Assembly (NCBI RefSeq): GCF_001570765.1
Contig: NZ_BCSH01000001.1
Span: 62,001 to 126,000, forward strand
Source of the DNA: Nocardiopsis listeri NBRC 13360
GTDB taxonomy: Bacteria; Actinomycetota; Actinomycetes; Streptosporangiales; Streptosporangiaceae
Reading direction: 5' to 3'
Length of the DNA stretch: 64,000 nucleotides
Position numbers and translations under genes: made by a program. The notes beneath the pieces are model-generated. The model saw only the letters and a list, made by a program, of their open reading frames with translations. It had not been told where the DNA came from and did not search any database. How positions within the stretch are numbered: the stretch's first letter is position 1; every line of letters starts with the position of its first letter. Below, piece by piece: positions 50,586 through 58,848 of the stretch.

Positions 50586-51344
50586 TCAGTCCAGGGGGCC
50601 GCCGGCGACGTACAGGACCTGGCCGGACACGAAGCCCGCGTCCTCGCCGGTGAAGAAGGCCACCGCGTTGGCGATGTCCTCGGGCAGGCCCACGCGCTGC
50701 ACGGGGATCTCGGCCTGCTTGAAGGCCTTCATGTCGTCGTACTTGATCCCGATCCGCTCGGCGGTGGCACGGGTCATCGCGGTCTCGATGAAACCGGGGG
50801 CCACCGCGTTGCAGGTGACGCCGAACTTGCCCAGCTCGATGGCGAGGGTCTTGGTGAAGCCCTGTAGGCCGGCCTTGGCCGCCGAGTAGTTGGCCTGGCC
50901 GCGGTTGCCCAGCGCCGAGGAGCTGGACAGGTTCACGATCCGGCCCCACTTCTGGGCGGTCATGTGGGTCTGGGCGGCCTTGCTCATCAGGAACGAACCC
51001 CGCAGGTGCACGTTCAGGACGGTGTCCCAGTCGTCGGGGGACATCTTGAACAGCAGGTTGTCGCGGAGCACCCCGGCGTTGTTGACCAGGATCGTGGGAG
51101 GGCCGAGCCGCTCGGCGACGGTGTCGACGGCGGCGGTCACCTGGTCGGCGTCGGAGACGTCGCAGCCCACCGCGATGGCCTGGCCACCGTCGGCGGTGAT
51201 CCTGTCCACGACCTCCTGGGCGTCGGACTCCTTCAGGTCCACAACGGCGACGGAGCGACCTTCACGGGCGAGGCGCTCGGCGGTGCCGGCGCCGATGCCG
51301 CGGGCCGCGCCGGTCACGATCGCCACACGAGGCGTTGGGGACAT
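50586..51344 (-). CDS. Short-chain dehydrogenase/reductase (FabG-like)
   Basis: 252 residues of the classical SDR fold. Cofactor motif TGAARGIG, Asp in the acidic position VVDLKES suggesting NAD preference, NNAG in ILVNNAGVL, catalytic Ser in VNLSSSSALG and YSAAK (Tyr-x-x-x-Lys). It ends FVSGQVLYVAGG, as FabG-type 3-oxoacyl-ACP reductases do. The substrate could be a 3-oxoacyl thioester or a polyketide. ATG 51344 has GGAGGTAAC before it and is chosen over the longer frame. Confidence 0.9.
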   Translation of the reverse strand: MSPTPRVAIVTGAARGIGAGTAERLAREGRSVAVVDLKESDAQEVVDRITADGGQAIAVGCDVSDADQVTAAVDTVAERLGPPTILVNNAGVLRDNLLFKMSPDDWDTVLNVHLRGSFLMSKAAQTHMTAQKWGRIVNLSSSSALGNRGQANYSAAKAGLQGFTKTLAIELGKFGVTCNAVAPGFIETAMTRATAERIGIKYDDMKAFKQAEIPVQRVGLPEDIANAVAFFTGEDAGFVSGQVLYVAGGPLD

Positions 51345-51573
51345 GGTGTTACCTCCATTGTTCACGTGGTGGGCGCGGAGGAATCATATCCGCATGCCTA
51401 CTGGTCGGTACGTGCCCGGGTGCCCCTTTCCGTTCTGCGGGAAACCGGTGTTCCGCGACTTCTTCAGTCGTCCGTAATGGTGTTGACCTGCGCCGCCGCA
51501 AAGCTTTTCGGTTGGTGCCGCCGTTTGCCTGCGCGTGATCGGGCCGTGGCTTACGATGTCATCCAAGACTGAG

Positions 51574-51585
51574 ATGCACGTGCAT
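51574..51585. promoter_or_regulatory. Shared palindrome ATGCACGTGCAT, site 1
   Basis: The 12-bp palindrome ATGCACGTGCAT followed by TCG lies 77 bases before the anti-sigma-like gene at 51663. The same 15 bases occur before the DUF397 gene at 53726, oriented the same way relative to the gene. TGCA and AGCACG follow at similar spacing in both. Confidence 0.65.
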
Positions 51586-51662
51586 TCGGCCCGTGCAACA
51601 GCACGAGCTTCACACCCATTCGGTGGTCTGGGGCGCGGCGCGTCAGTGAGGAGTTGAAGGGC

Positions 51663-52160
51663 ATGGAGTGTGCGGAGGCGGTGGCGGAGCCTGCCGACGC
51701 ATGGTGGCTCAGGGTCCTGACCCACGGGTCCCCACGCTGGAACACGCCGGTGTGCGGTGATCGGCACGACGCCGTCACATGGACTTTCGAGCCCCGCCCG
51801 CGGACGGTCGGCGCGGCCAGGGAGATTTCCGACGCCCTGCTCCTGGAATGGGGCATGGAGTACTTGTCGAGCGATGTCTCGGTCGTTGTTTCGGAATTGG
51901 TCACCAATGCGGTACGGCATGGCGGCCCGATCGCCTTGACCGAGCGGGGCCGATCGGGTATTCAACTCTCCCTCATGCGCAGCGGTAGTGAATTCATCTG
52001 TGCGGTTCGTGACGGTGGAGATCACTTGCCGCACAGAAGGGAAGCGATCTCCGGGGTCGAGGGTGGCAGAGGGCTTGCCCTGGTGAGTGCTTTCGCGCGA
52101 GAGTGGGGAGTGATTCCCACGCCGCCCGGTGGAAAGTTCGTTTGGGCGCAATTCGTGTGA
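51663..52160 (+). CDS. Anti-sigma-like ATP-binding protein (HATPase_c)
   Basis: 165 residues with VSVVVSELVTNAVRHGGPIA (N box), FICAVRDGGDHLP (G1) and GVEGGRGLALVSAFAREWGV (ATP lid). Same family as 17175-17630 and 63163-63747. ATG 51663 is used, with AAGGG just before it and GAGGAG further up. A shared palindrome sits upstream. The XRE/DUF5753 gene follows on the same strand after 214 bases. Confidence 0.85.
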   Translation: MECAEAVAEPADAWWLRVLTHGSPRWNTPVCGDRHDAVTWTFEPRPRTVGAAREISDALLLEWGMEYLSSDVSVVVSELVTNAVRHGGPIALTERGRSGIQLSLMRSGSEFICAVRDGGDHLPHRREAISGVEGGRGLALVSAFAREWGVIPTPPGGKFVWAQFV

Positions 52161-52374
52161 GTCGATGACACGGGGCTCGTTGTCGGGCGTCCCGCCGCGC
52201 GAGACGGGACCGGCGGCCGGGTGGGCCCGCTTCGGGAGGGGGCGGGTGAGGGGGCGTCGGCGAGGGTGGAACGGGACGCCGTCGATACCGTGGAGGTGTA
52301 GTGTCCCGGTCGCACGGCAAAGGGGACCGGGTGAACCGATACTCTTGTTCGGAGAAAGAAGAGAGGCGGCGAAC

Positions 52375-53259
52375 GTGGATATCGCTCATTTGCGTCAGGG
52401 GAGTGGCCCCACCGTGCGCCGCATGCTCCTGGGAGAGCAGCTCCGACGGTACCGGCAACTACGTGGCATCTCCCGTGAGGAAGCGGGAGAGAGGATTCGA
52501 GCCTCCGCTTCCAAGATCAGCCGTATGGAACTGGGGCGGGTCGGATTCAAGCCTCGGGATATCGAGGACCTCCTCAAGATGTACGGGGTCACCGACCGCA
52601 AGCTCCTGAGGGAATTCAAGGAACTGGCCCTCGAATCCAACAAACCGGGTTGGTGGAAGGAGTACGGCGACGCCCTCCACAAGTGGTTCACCCGCTACGT
52701 GGGCTTCGAGGAGGCGGCCGACCAGATCCGTGTCTATGAGTCCCAGTTCGTGCCGGGTCTGTTGCAGACCGAGGACTACGCCCGCGAGGTCATCTCCGGT
52801 GGTGTGGACACCGACACCCTCTCCGAGCAGCGCATCCAGGCCAGACTCAAGAGACAGGAACACCTCAACAGCGGCAAGAAGATGTGGATCATCCTCGACG
52901 AGGCGGCGGTACGTCGGCCCATCGGGGGCCGCGAGCGCGGCAAGGAGATCATGTGCGGTCAGCTGCGCCACCTGATCGACATCTGTGAGAACCGGGACAA
53001 CATCACCCTGCAGATCATCCCGTTCGAGGTGGGTGCGCACGCCGCCGAGGCCGGGTCCTTCACGCTGCTGCGCTTCTCCGACTTCGAACTGTCCGACGTC
53101 TTGTACCTGGAGCACCTGACCGACGGCGACATCGTGGACAAGCGGTCCACGGTCGAGGCCTACACCAAGGCGATGACCAAGCTCAGCGTCTCGGCGGCCA
53201 CCCCTGACGAGACGGTCTCGATGCTCAAGGACATGCTCAAGGACCTCGACGAGGCCTGA
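52375..53259 (+). CDS. XRE-family regulator with DUF5753 domain
   Basis: 294 residues. HTH region LRRYRQLRGISREEAGERIR followed by ASASKISRMELG; then DUF5753 with FVPGLLQTEDYAREVI and WIILDEAAVRRPIGG, and GAHAAEAGSFTLLRF. GTG 52375 follows GAGAGG and gives the typical MDIAHLRQGSGPTVRRM start of this family in related bacteria. A DUF397 gene on the opposite strand lies 230 bases downstream; such pairs act together in regulation. The sequence resembles 17833-18669 in organisation. Confidence 0.9.
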   Translation: MDIAHLRQGSGPTVRRMLLGEQLRRYRQLRGISREEAGERIRASASKISRMELGRVGFKPRDIEDLLKMYGVTDRKLLREFKELALESNKPGWWKEYGDALHKWFTRYVGFEEAADQIRVYESQFVPGLLQTEDYAREVISGGVDTDTLSEQRIQARLKRQEHLNSGKKMWIILDEAAVRRPIGGRERGKEIMCGQLRHLIDICENRDNITLQIIPFEVGAHAAEAGSFTLLRFSDFELSDVLYLEHLTDGDIVDKRSTVEAYTKAMTKLSVSAATPDETVSMLKDMLKDLDEA

Positions 53260-53322
53260 GCCCCTTCCAGCCCACGCCCCCTGCTGGAGAACCTCTTCGC
53301 CCCGGTGGGTGGGGCAAGAGAA

Positions 53323-53343
53323 GGCTCCGTCCGCGACGGAGCC
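53323..53343. terminator. Terminator after XRE gene
   Basis: GGCTCCGTC-CGC-GACGGAGCC forms a 9-bp stem with a 3-base loop after the XRE stop, within A/G-rich flanks. Confidence 0.6.
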
Positions 53344-53492
53344 CCCTCTTCGCGCTGGAGCCCGTAGCCCGGGTGACCCTGGAGAGAGCAAGGGGTGGCT
53401 TCACCGGGTCGGCACGCACACCACTCCACGGTGTGCCACGCCGTCGTGTCACGAGATACGGGTGGGCCCTTCCGTTCCGCTCGTAGGCCGCC

Positions 53493-53726
53493 CTAGCCGA
53501 GTAGGTTGTCGAAGTCGCCGTCCTTGGTGCCCAGGATCAGGCAGTCGATCTCCTCCTGCGTGTAGACCAGGGCCGGCCCACTGGGGAAGCGCGAGTTGCG
53601 GACGGCGATGGATCCGTCGTGGAGACGTGCCATCTCGACGCAGGCCCCTTGTGAGTTGCTGCGCTTGGCCTTCTGCCAGGAGGCCTCGGTCAGATCGGTC
53701 GCGCGGATACCGTTGTGTGCGGTCAT
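53493..53726 (-). CDS. DUF397 protein
   Basis: 77 residues: single core motif SWQKAKRSNSQGACVEMA, then DGSIAVRNSRFPSGPALVYT and a helical end ending GDFDNLLG. Unlike the copy at 18650, the motif is not duplicated. It is convergent with the XRE/DUF5753 gene and probably its partner. The upstream region carries the shared palindrome. Confidence 0.88.
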   Translation of the reverse strand: MTAHNGIRATDLTEASWQKAKRSNSQGACVEMARLHDGSIAVRNSRFPSGPALVYTQEEIDCLILGTKDGDFDNLLG

Positions 53727-53786
53727 GTTCCTGTCGCTCCTTGCGTCTTCGACTGAGGGGAAACGTGCGTGCTAATGCATTAACGA

Positions 53787-53798
53787 ATGCACGTGCAT
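53787..53798. promoter_or_regulatory. Shared palindrome ATGCACGTGCAT, site 2
   Basis: The second copy of the palindrome, 60 bases before the DUF397 start codon. A further TAATGCATTA palindrome lies at 53773-53782, towards the gene. About 310 bases separate DUF397 from znuA; apart from these sites and the znuA terminator no feature was found in that gap. Confidence 0.65.
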
Positions 53799-53992
53799 CA
53801 GCACCATCACTCTCACGAGCATAGCGTGATGCTCGCCACTTGTCCGTGGGTTTGGTCGGATGTAAGCGCTATGTAATCGTGTTTTCGCCGACAAGGTGTT
53901 CAATCATGGCGTCTTCGCTGGTCATGAGCCTGGGGGTTGCTTTGGGGACCTTGGTCTGAAAAGTGGCGCGTATGGACGCTCGGTAACGCGCG

Positions 53993-54022
53993 AAGGCCCC
54001 GCCGAAGTGTCGACGGGGCCTT
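53993..54022 (-). terminator. Terminator after znuA
   Basis: AAGGCCCCG and CGGGGCCTT form a 9-bp stem with a 12-base loop, 15 bases beyond the znuA stop on the minus strand. Confidence 0.7.
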
Positions 54023-54036
54023 GCGGGTGCCTGTGG

Positions 54037-55047
54037 CTATTCGCAGGAGAGCGCCGTGGTCAGCGCTTCCAGGTTCCCGCGCATGATCGAGGGGTAGTCG
54101 TCGCCGGGCGACTGATCGGTCACGCCTTCCAGCGGGTCGAGCACCTCCACCTGAGCGTCGGTCTCGGCCGCGATGGTGTCCGCGGTCTCGGCGGGCATGA
54201 GTGGTTCGGTGAAGATCGTGGAGATGTCGCGCTCGTTGACGATGTCGGCGATGTCGGCGATCTGCGAGGGGGAGGGCTCGTTCTCCGGGTCGACCCCGCT
54301 GACACCGATCTGCTCCAGGTCGTACCGGTCGGTCAGGTAGCTGAAGGCCGTGTGTCCGACGACGACCTCGCGGTGTTGGCAGGAGGCCAGGCCCTCCTCG
54401 TACTCCTCGCCGATGGCGGCCAGTTCGCCGGCGACCCGCTCGGCCCCCCGGCGATAGGTGTCGGCGCCCTCGGGGTTCGCCTCTCCCATGCGTTCGGCCA
54501 GCGCCTCGGCGGTCTCGGCCATCAGGTCCACGTCCAGCCAGAAGTGGGGGTCGTACTCGCCGTGGTCGTGCCCGTCCTCCTCTTCGTGGGCGTGGTCGTC
54601 CTCGCCCTCGTGGTCGTGGTCGTGACCATGGTCGTGATCGTGGTCCTCGTCCTCACCGCCGCCGGCGGGGCGCAGCGACACGAGGTCGGCGACGTCGAGC
54701 GAGGTGTCCTCGCCCTCCTGGGCGGCGGCCTCGTCCACGGCGGGCTGGAGGCCGCCCACGTGGAACACGATGTCGGCCTCGCTCACCTCGGCGATCTGGC
54801 GGCCGGTGAGCTCCAGGTCGTGCGGTTCGGCGCCGGGCTCGGTCAGTTGGACGACGGCGGTGGTGTCCCCGCCGATCTCCTGGGCCAGCCATTCGAGCGG
54901 GTAGACCCCGGTGACGACGGTGAGGTCGGCGTCGGCGGGGGAGACCCCGTCGCCACCGGTGTCACCGCCCTCGCTTCCGCAGCCGGTGATGATCATGGCG
55001 ATGGCGGCGCCGAGGGCGGCGGCGCGCACGGAGGTCCTGGTTCTCAT
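54037..55047 (-). CDS. znuA: Zinc ABC transporter substrate-binding lipoprotein ZnuA
   Basis: 336 residues. Lipobox IITGC with Cys23. Cluster A-I metal-binding fold: His76 in EPHDLEL, a His/Asp/Glu-rich loop at about 122-155 that is the hallmark of zinc-specific members, His158 in DPHFWLD, and a later His in VVVGHTAFSYL. It captures zinc outside the membrane. No znuB or znuC lies beside it, so the permease is elsewhere. ATG 55047 gives the signal peptide; a Zur-like box is just upstream. Confidence 0.93.
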   Translation of the reverse strand: MRTRTSVRAAALGAAIAMIITGCGSEGGDTGGDGVSPADADLTVVTGVYPLEWLAQEIGGDTTAVVQLTEPGAEPHDLELTGRQIAEVSEADIVFHVGGLQPAVDEAAAQEGEDTSLDVADLVSLRPAGGGEDEDHDHDHGHDHDHEGEDDHAHEEEDGHDHGEYDPHFWLDVDLMAETAEALAERMGEANPEGADTYRRGAERVAGELAAIGEEYEEGLASCQHREVVVGHTAFSYLTDRYDLEQIGVSGVDPENEPSPSQIADIADIVNERDISTIFTEPLMPAETADTIAAETDAQVEVLDPLEGVTDQSPGDDYPSIMRGNLEALTTALSCE

Positions 55048-55060
55048 GGGACTATTTTCG

Positions 55061-55082
55061 GGAAAATGAAAACGGTTGTCAA
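55061..55082 (-). promoter_or_regulatory. Probable Zur box upstream of znuA
   Basis: On the minus strand the site reads GACAACCGTTTTCATTTTC, close to actinobacterial Zur sites (TGACAATCATTTTCA-type). It lies 14-35 bases before the start codon, where binding in high zinc would block transcription. Confidence 0.65.
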
Positions 55083-55160
55083 TTTGCCTGCTTTGCTCGG
55101 GCTTCCCGGCGTGTGTCCCGATGGGTCGACGTCCTCCGAGGTCACCCGTTTCCGCCCGAG

Positions 55161-55832
55161 TCACCTGCTCTCGGCGAAGCGCTCCACGTCCTGGTTGCGG
55201 CCCGCCACCAGGATCACGTCGCCCTTGTGCAGCACCGTCTCCTCCGTCGTGTAGGTGAAGGAGGAACCCACCCGCTTGACCGCCACCACCGTGATGCCGA
55301 ACTTCTGTCGAACCCGCGTCTGGCGCAGGGTCCGGCCCAACATCGACTCCGGAGCCCGGGTCTTGCCCACGGCGAACCCCTGCTCGACCTCCTTGTAGTC
55401 GAGCATCCGACCCGACAACAGGTGCGCCACCCGCTCACCCATGTCGTGCTCGGGCAACACCACGTGATCCGCACCCACCTGCTCCAGGATGCGCCCGTGC
55501 CGCCGGCTGGTGGCCTTGGCCCAGATGCCGGCCACCTCCAGGTCGACCAGCAACGAGGTGGTGAGGATGCTCTCCTCCAGGTGGCTGCCGATCGCCACCA
55601 CCGCCCGGTTGAACTGGGGCGCGCCCACCTGCCGCAGGGTCTCCTCGTCGGTGGCGTCGCCGATGACGGTGTGTGTGAGCGCGTCGGCGTAGGTCTGCAC
55701 CAGACGCGGGTTGGAGTCCATGCCCAGCACCTCCCAGCCGTGTCTGACCAGTTCCAGGGCGAGCGAACTGCCGAACCGGCCCAGGCCGATCACCAGGACG
55801 CGCTTGTCGTCGATCCGATCGCGGTGGGGCAT
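55161..55832 (-). CDS. trkA: Potassium uptake regulatory subunit TrkA/KtrA
   Basis: 223 residues: an RCK N domain with the NAD fold (VLVIGLGRFGSSLALEL, TVIGDATDEETL, VVAIGSHLEES) and a C-terminal RCK_C domain (ITVVAVKRVGSSFTY, GDVILVAGRNQDVERF). It forms a ring under the TrkH channel and gates it in response to nucleotides. It lies 36 bases downstream of trkH in the same operon. Confidence 0.93.
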   Translation of the reverse strand: MPHRDRIDDKRVLVIGLGRFGSSLALELVRHGWEVLGMDSNPRLVQTYADALTHTVIGDATDEETLRQVGAPQFNRAVVAIGSHLEESILTTSLLVDLEVAGIWAKATSRRHGRILEQVGADHVVLPEHDMGERVAHLLSGRMLDYKEVEQGFAVGKTRAPESMLGRTLRQTRVRQKFGITVVAVKRVGSSFTYTTEETVLHKGDVILVAGRNQDVERFAESR

Positions 55833-55868
55833 GGTCTGTCTCCTCGGTGCTTCGGTTCGTGGTCGAAC

Positions 55869-57284
55869 TCAGCCGATGATCGGCCGGGCCTCGGCCAGGG
55901 TGTAACGACGCTGTCGGTCCCGGAAGGCCAACGCGGTGACGAACGTGATGGGTCCGACCCGGCCGGCCACCATGAGGATCGCCAAAAGGTACTGGTTCCA
56001 CGCGGCCAGGTCCGGGGTGATCCCCACGGACAGGCCCACCACGCCGAAGGCCGACACCACCTCGAACAACACCTGGAGGAGCGTGAAGTCGGTGGCCCAC
56101 AGCATCAGCAAGGTGGTGCCGGCCACCGCGGTGGCGGACAGGAACGCCAGGCTCAGGGATTGCCGCACCACTTCCGTGGGCAGTTGCCGTCCGAAGACGT
56201 GCACTTGGTCGTGGGCGCGCACCTCGGCCCTGACCACCAGGAAGATCACCGCGAGGGTGGCGACCTTGATGCCGCCCGCCGTCCCGGCGCTGCCGTTGCC
56301 GACGAACATCAGCATGATCGTCACCAGCAGGGTGGAGTCCTGCATCTCACCGATGGGCACGGCGTTGAACCCGCCGCTGCGCGGCATCACCCCGGTGAAG
56401 AAGCCGTCGGTGATCCTCGCCCACCAGTGCAGTCCGCCCAGGGTGTTGGGATTGCTCCACTCCATGGCGGTGATCAGCAGGACCCCGGCGGCGAACAGGA
56501 TGCCCGTGGTGGTGACCGTGAGCTTGGTGTGCAGGGACCACCGGTGAAGCCGCCCCAGCCGCCGACGCAGTTCGATGAGCACGGGGAAGCCGATTCCGCC
56601 CAGGATCATCGCGAACGCCACGGGGAACAGGATGAACCCGTCACCGGAGAAGCGGGTGAAGCTTTCGTCGTACAGCGACAGGCCGGCGTTGTTGAACGCC
56701 ATGATCGAGTGGAAGAACCCCGAGTACAGGGCCTGCGGAAGCGTGAGGTCGTAGGCCGACCACATGCGCGGGGTGATGAGCACGAAGGTCAGGCCCTGCA
56801 ACACCAGGAAGATGGTCAGCACCCGACCGACCAGTTCGCGCACGTCGCCGACCCACAGGGTGCGAACCTCGGCCTGGACGGTGAGCTGCATGCGCAGCCC
56901 GAAGCGGTGGATGACGGCGGTGCCCAACAGGGAGGCCAGCGTCATGATGCCCATGCCGCCGCCCTGGACCAGGGCCAGCACCACGCCCTGACCGAAGCCG
57001 CTGAGCTCCCTGCCCAGGGAGACCACGCTGAGTCCGCACACGGCCAGTGCCGAGGTCGCGGTGAAGAAGGCCTCGTGGAAGGGCAATCCCCGCCCGTCGA
57101 CGGTGGCCAAGGGGGTGGTGAGCAGCAGGGCGCCGATCAGGTCGACGCTCACGAAGATCAGCAGGAACATGCGCGCGGGCTTGTGCCACGGTTTGGTCTC
57201 GCGTGTGCCGTGGGGGTTCGAGCGTTCCGGACGGGGGTTTCGGATGGAGAACCGGGCACGCCTTCGGGGTGACGGCCGGCTCAC
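55869..57284 (-). CDS. trkH: Potassium transporter TrkH/KtrB
   Basis: 471 residues with repeated membrane-pore-membrane units: FHEAFFTATSALAVCGLSVV, FFHSIMAFNNAGLSLYDESF, TDGFFTGVMPRSGGFNAVPI and VLFEVVSAFGVVGLSVGITP are the four selectivity-filter regions. RVGPITFVTALAFRDRQRRY is the usual C-terminus. GTG 57284 is the best start seen, though it has no ribosome site of its own. It overlaps the stop of a 12-codon leader with a good site, so translation is probably coupled. Confidence 0.92.
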   Translation of the reverse strand: MSRPSPRRRARFSIRNPRPERSNPHGTRETKPWHKPARMFLLIFVSVDLIGALLLTTPLATVDGRGLPFHEAFFTATSALAVCGLSVVSLGRELSGFGQGVVLALVQGGGMGIMTLASLLGTAVIHRFGLRMQLTVQAEVRTLWVGDVRELVGRVLTIFLVLQGLTFVLITPRMWSAYDLTLPQALYSGFFHSIMAFNNAGLSLYDESFTRFSGDGFILFPVAFAMILGGIGFPVLIELRRRLGRLHRWSLHTKLTVTTTGILFAAGVLLITAMEWSNPNTLGGLHWWARITDGFFTGVMPRSGGFNAVPIGEMQDSTLLVTIMLMFVGNGSAGTAGGIKVATLAVIFLVVRAEVRAHDQVHVFGRQLPTEVVRQSLSLAFLSATAVAGTTLLMLWATDFTLLQVLFEVVSAFGVVGLSVGITPDLAAWNQYLLAILMVAGRVGPITFVTALAFRDRQRRYTLAEARPIIG

Positions 57285-57319
57285 CGGGGTGCCGGCCGAT
57301 GGTCGGGTGCGATGTCCAC
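57281..57319 (-). CDS. 12-codon leader peptide upstream of trkH
   Basis: GTG 57319, with AAGGAG 5 bases upstream, opens 12 codons (MDIAPDHRPAPR) whose TGA overlaps the trkH GTG as GTGA. trkH itself has no ribosome binding site, so ribosomes finishing the leader could restart on trkH. Nothing known matches the peptide. An alternative is that trkH starts at a later codon. Confidence 0.5.
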   Translation of the reverse strand: MDIAPDHRPAPR

Positions 57320-57505
57320 GGATACTCCTTGCTCGGGAACCCGAACGATTCTGCCAAACCTCCCGGTCACGGGGCACACAGGCTCGGCCGGTGAAACCGA
57401 CGCGGCATCTCGCCCGGCCGGCCGGCCCGGCTCCGGGGAGAGCCGGGCCGGGTCGATTCCGTACGCCCCTGAGCCGCCGCGCCGCCGGCTCGTTCCCGCC
57501 CGTCC

Positions 57506-58417
57506 TCAGTCGTGGCGGGCGCCCTCGTGGTCGGCGTGGCCCGGCGGCTCCAATTGCAGTGTCGAGTGGTCCACGTCGAAGTGTCCGCTCAGACACTCGT
57601 GCAGTTCGTCGAGCATCCGGCCGGTGTCGTGCAGGTCCTCCTCGGCCACCACCACGTGCGCGGACATCACCGGGACCCCGGAGGTGATGGTCCACACGTG
57701 CAGGTCGTGCACGTCGATGACGGCGGGGTGGCCCATCAGGTGCGAGCGAAGGTCGGCCAGGTCCACGCCCTTGGGCGCGGCCTCCAGCAGGATGTGCACG
57801 GCCTCCTTCAGCAGCGACCACGCGCGGGGCACGATGATCGCGGCGATGGCGAGAGAGACCAGGGTGTCGGCCTGCCGCCATCCCGTGAACAGCACGATGA
57901 GACCGCCGATGATCACGCCCACGGAGGCGAGCGCGTCGCTCATCACCTCCAGATAGGCGCCCTTGACGTTGAGGCTCTCCTTCGCACCCGACCTCAGCAC
58001 GAACATCGCCACGATGTTCATCACCAGACCGAACCCGGCGACCACGATCATGCCGAGCCCGGACACCTGTGCGGGTTCGCGGAACCGGTCGACCGCCTCC
58101 ACCACGATGAAGCCGCACAGGACGAACAACACGATCGCGTTGACGGCCGCGGCGAGGATCTCGGCGCGTTGGAGCCCGAAGGTACGCCTGCCCGTGGCCG
58201 GCCGGCCGGCGATCCACACGGCCACCAACGCCAAGGCCACTCCGAAGGAGTCGGTGACGGTGTGTCCGGCGTCGGCCAGCAGGGCGAGACTGCCGCTGAG
58301 TGCGGCCCCGGTGACCTGGACCACCGCCACGGTGAGCATCAGCCCCAGAACCACGGCGAGCCTGCGCCTGTTGGCGGCCCCGGCCGTGATCGGCCCGTGG
58401 TCGTGTCCCACGCCCAT
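57506..58417 (-). CDS. Cation diffusion facilitator (zinc/cadmium efflux)
   Basis: 303 residues, six membrane helices. Metal-binding pairs in helices 2 and 5 are LLADAGHTVTDSFGVAL and GAYLEVMSDALASVGV; TFGLQRAEILAAAVNA is typical of CzcD-like members. A cytoplasmic domain follows (VIDVHDLHVWTITSGVPVMS). The N-terminus and tail carry a few histidines. It exports Zn2+ or Cd2+ by proton exchange. ATG 58417 has GGAGGAA before it. It is divergent from a CmtR-like sensor. Confidence 0.92.
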   Translation of the reverse strand: MGVGHDHGPITAGAANRRRLAVVLGLMLTVAVVQVTGAALSGSLALLADAGHTVTDSFGVALALVAVWIAGRPATGRRTFGLQRAEILAAAVNAIVLFVLCGFIVVEAVDRFREPAQVSGLGMIVVAGFGLVMNIVAMFVLRSGAKESLNVKGAYLEVMSDALASVGVIIGGLIVLFTGWRQADTLVSLAIAAIIVPRAWSLLKEAVHILLEAAPKGVDLADLRSHLMGHPAVIDVHDLHVWTITSGVPVMSAHVVVAEEDLHDTGRMLDELHECLSGHFDVDHSTLQLEPPGHADHEGARHD

Positions 58418-58454
58418 TGTTCCTCCGTCCTCAGAACCGTTAGTACACTCAAGA

Positions 58455-58484
58455 CTGTTTATACAGCCTGTACTGTCGATACAG
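58455..58484. promoter_or_regulatory. Probable ArsR/CmtR operator region
   Basis: CTGTTTATACAG (near-palindrome) is followed by CTGTA-N7-TACAG in the 89-base divergent gap. The AT-rich repeats stand out from the GC-rich surroundings and lie next to the sensor's start. Confidence 0.6.
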
Positions 58485-58506
58485 CAAAAAATGTACAATG
58501 GTTTTC

Positions 58507-58848
58507 ATGTTGACCTCAGAGCAACGCCTCTCCGCGATCCAGCGCCTCGGGCGCGCGCTGTCCGACCCCACGCGGTGCCGTCTGCTGTTGGCCCTCCTGG
58601 AGGGGCCCGACTACCCCGCCGGGCTCGCCGATCGACTCGGGCTCACCCGACAGAACGTCTCGAACCACCTGGACTGCCTGCGCGACTGCGGACTCGTGCA
58701 CACGCACGCCCAGGGCCGGCAGGTCAGCTACGAACTGGTCGACGAATCCCTCGCCCACGCCTTGGACGACCTCCTTCGGGTGGTCTGGGGCACCACCCAG
58801 CCCCACGAGGCGCTCACCCCCTCAGAGGAACAGCCCAGGGCCGTCTGA
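58507..58848 (+). CDS. ArsR-family metal sensor, CmtR-like
   Basis: 113 residues that align closely with Mycobacterium tuberculosis CmtR (cadmium/lead sensor): LGRALSDPTRCRLLLALLEG, GLTRQNVSNHLDCLRDCGLV. The two metal-binding cysteines of helix 4 fall at the same positions, Cys57 and Cys61. The third ligand, Cys102 of CmtR in QPC, is replaced by His100 (TQPHEAL). It probably represses itself and the divergent CDF pump until Cd, Pb or Zn binds. ATG 58507 is used; GTG 58498 is possible. Confidence 0.9.
   Translation: MLTSEQRLSAIQRLGRALSDPTRCRLLLALLEGPDYPAGLADRLGLTRQNVSNHLDCLRDCGLVHTHAQGRQVSYELVDESLAHALDDLLRVVWGTTQPHEALTPSEEQPRAV

Noticed and set aside
54590-54660. Short GTCGTGATC-like tandem repeats resembling a microsatellite or CRISPR
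   Set aside because: They are the coding sequence for the His/Asp-rich loop of ZnuA.
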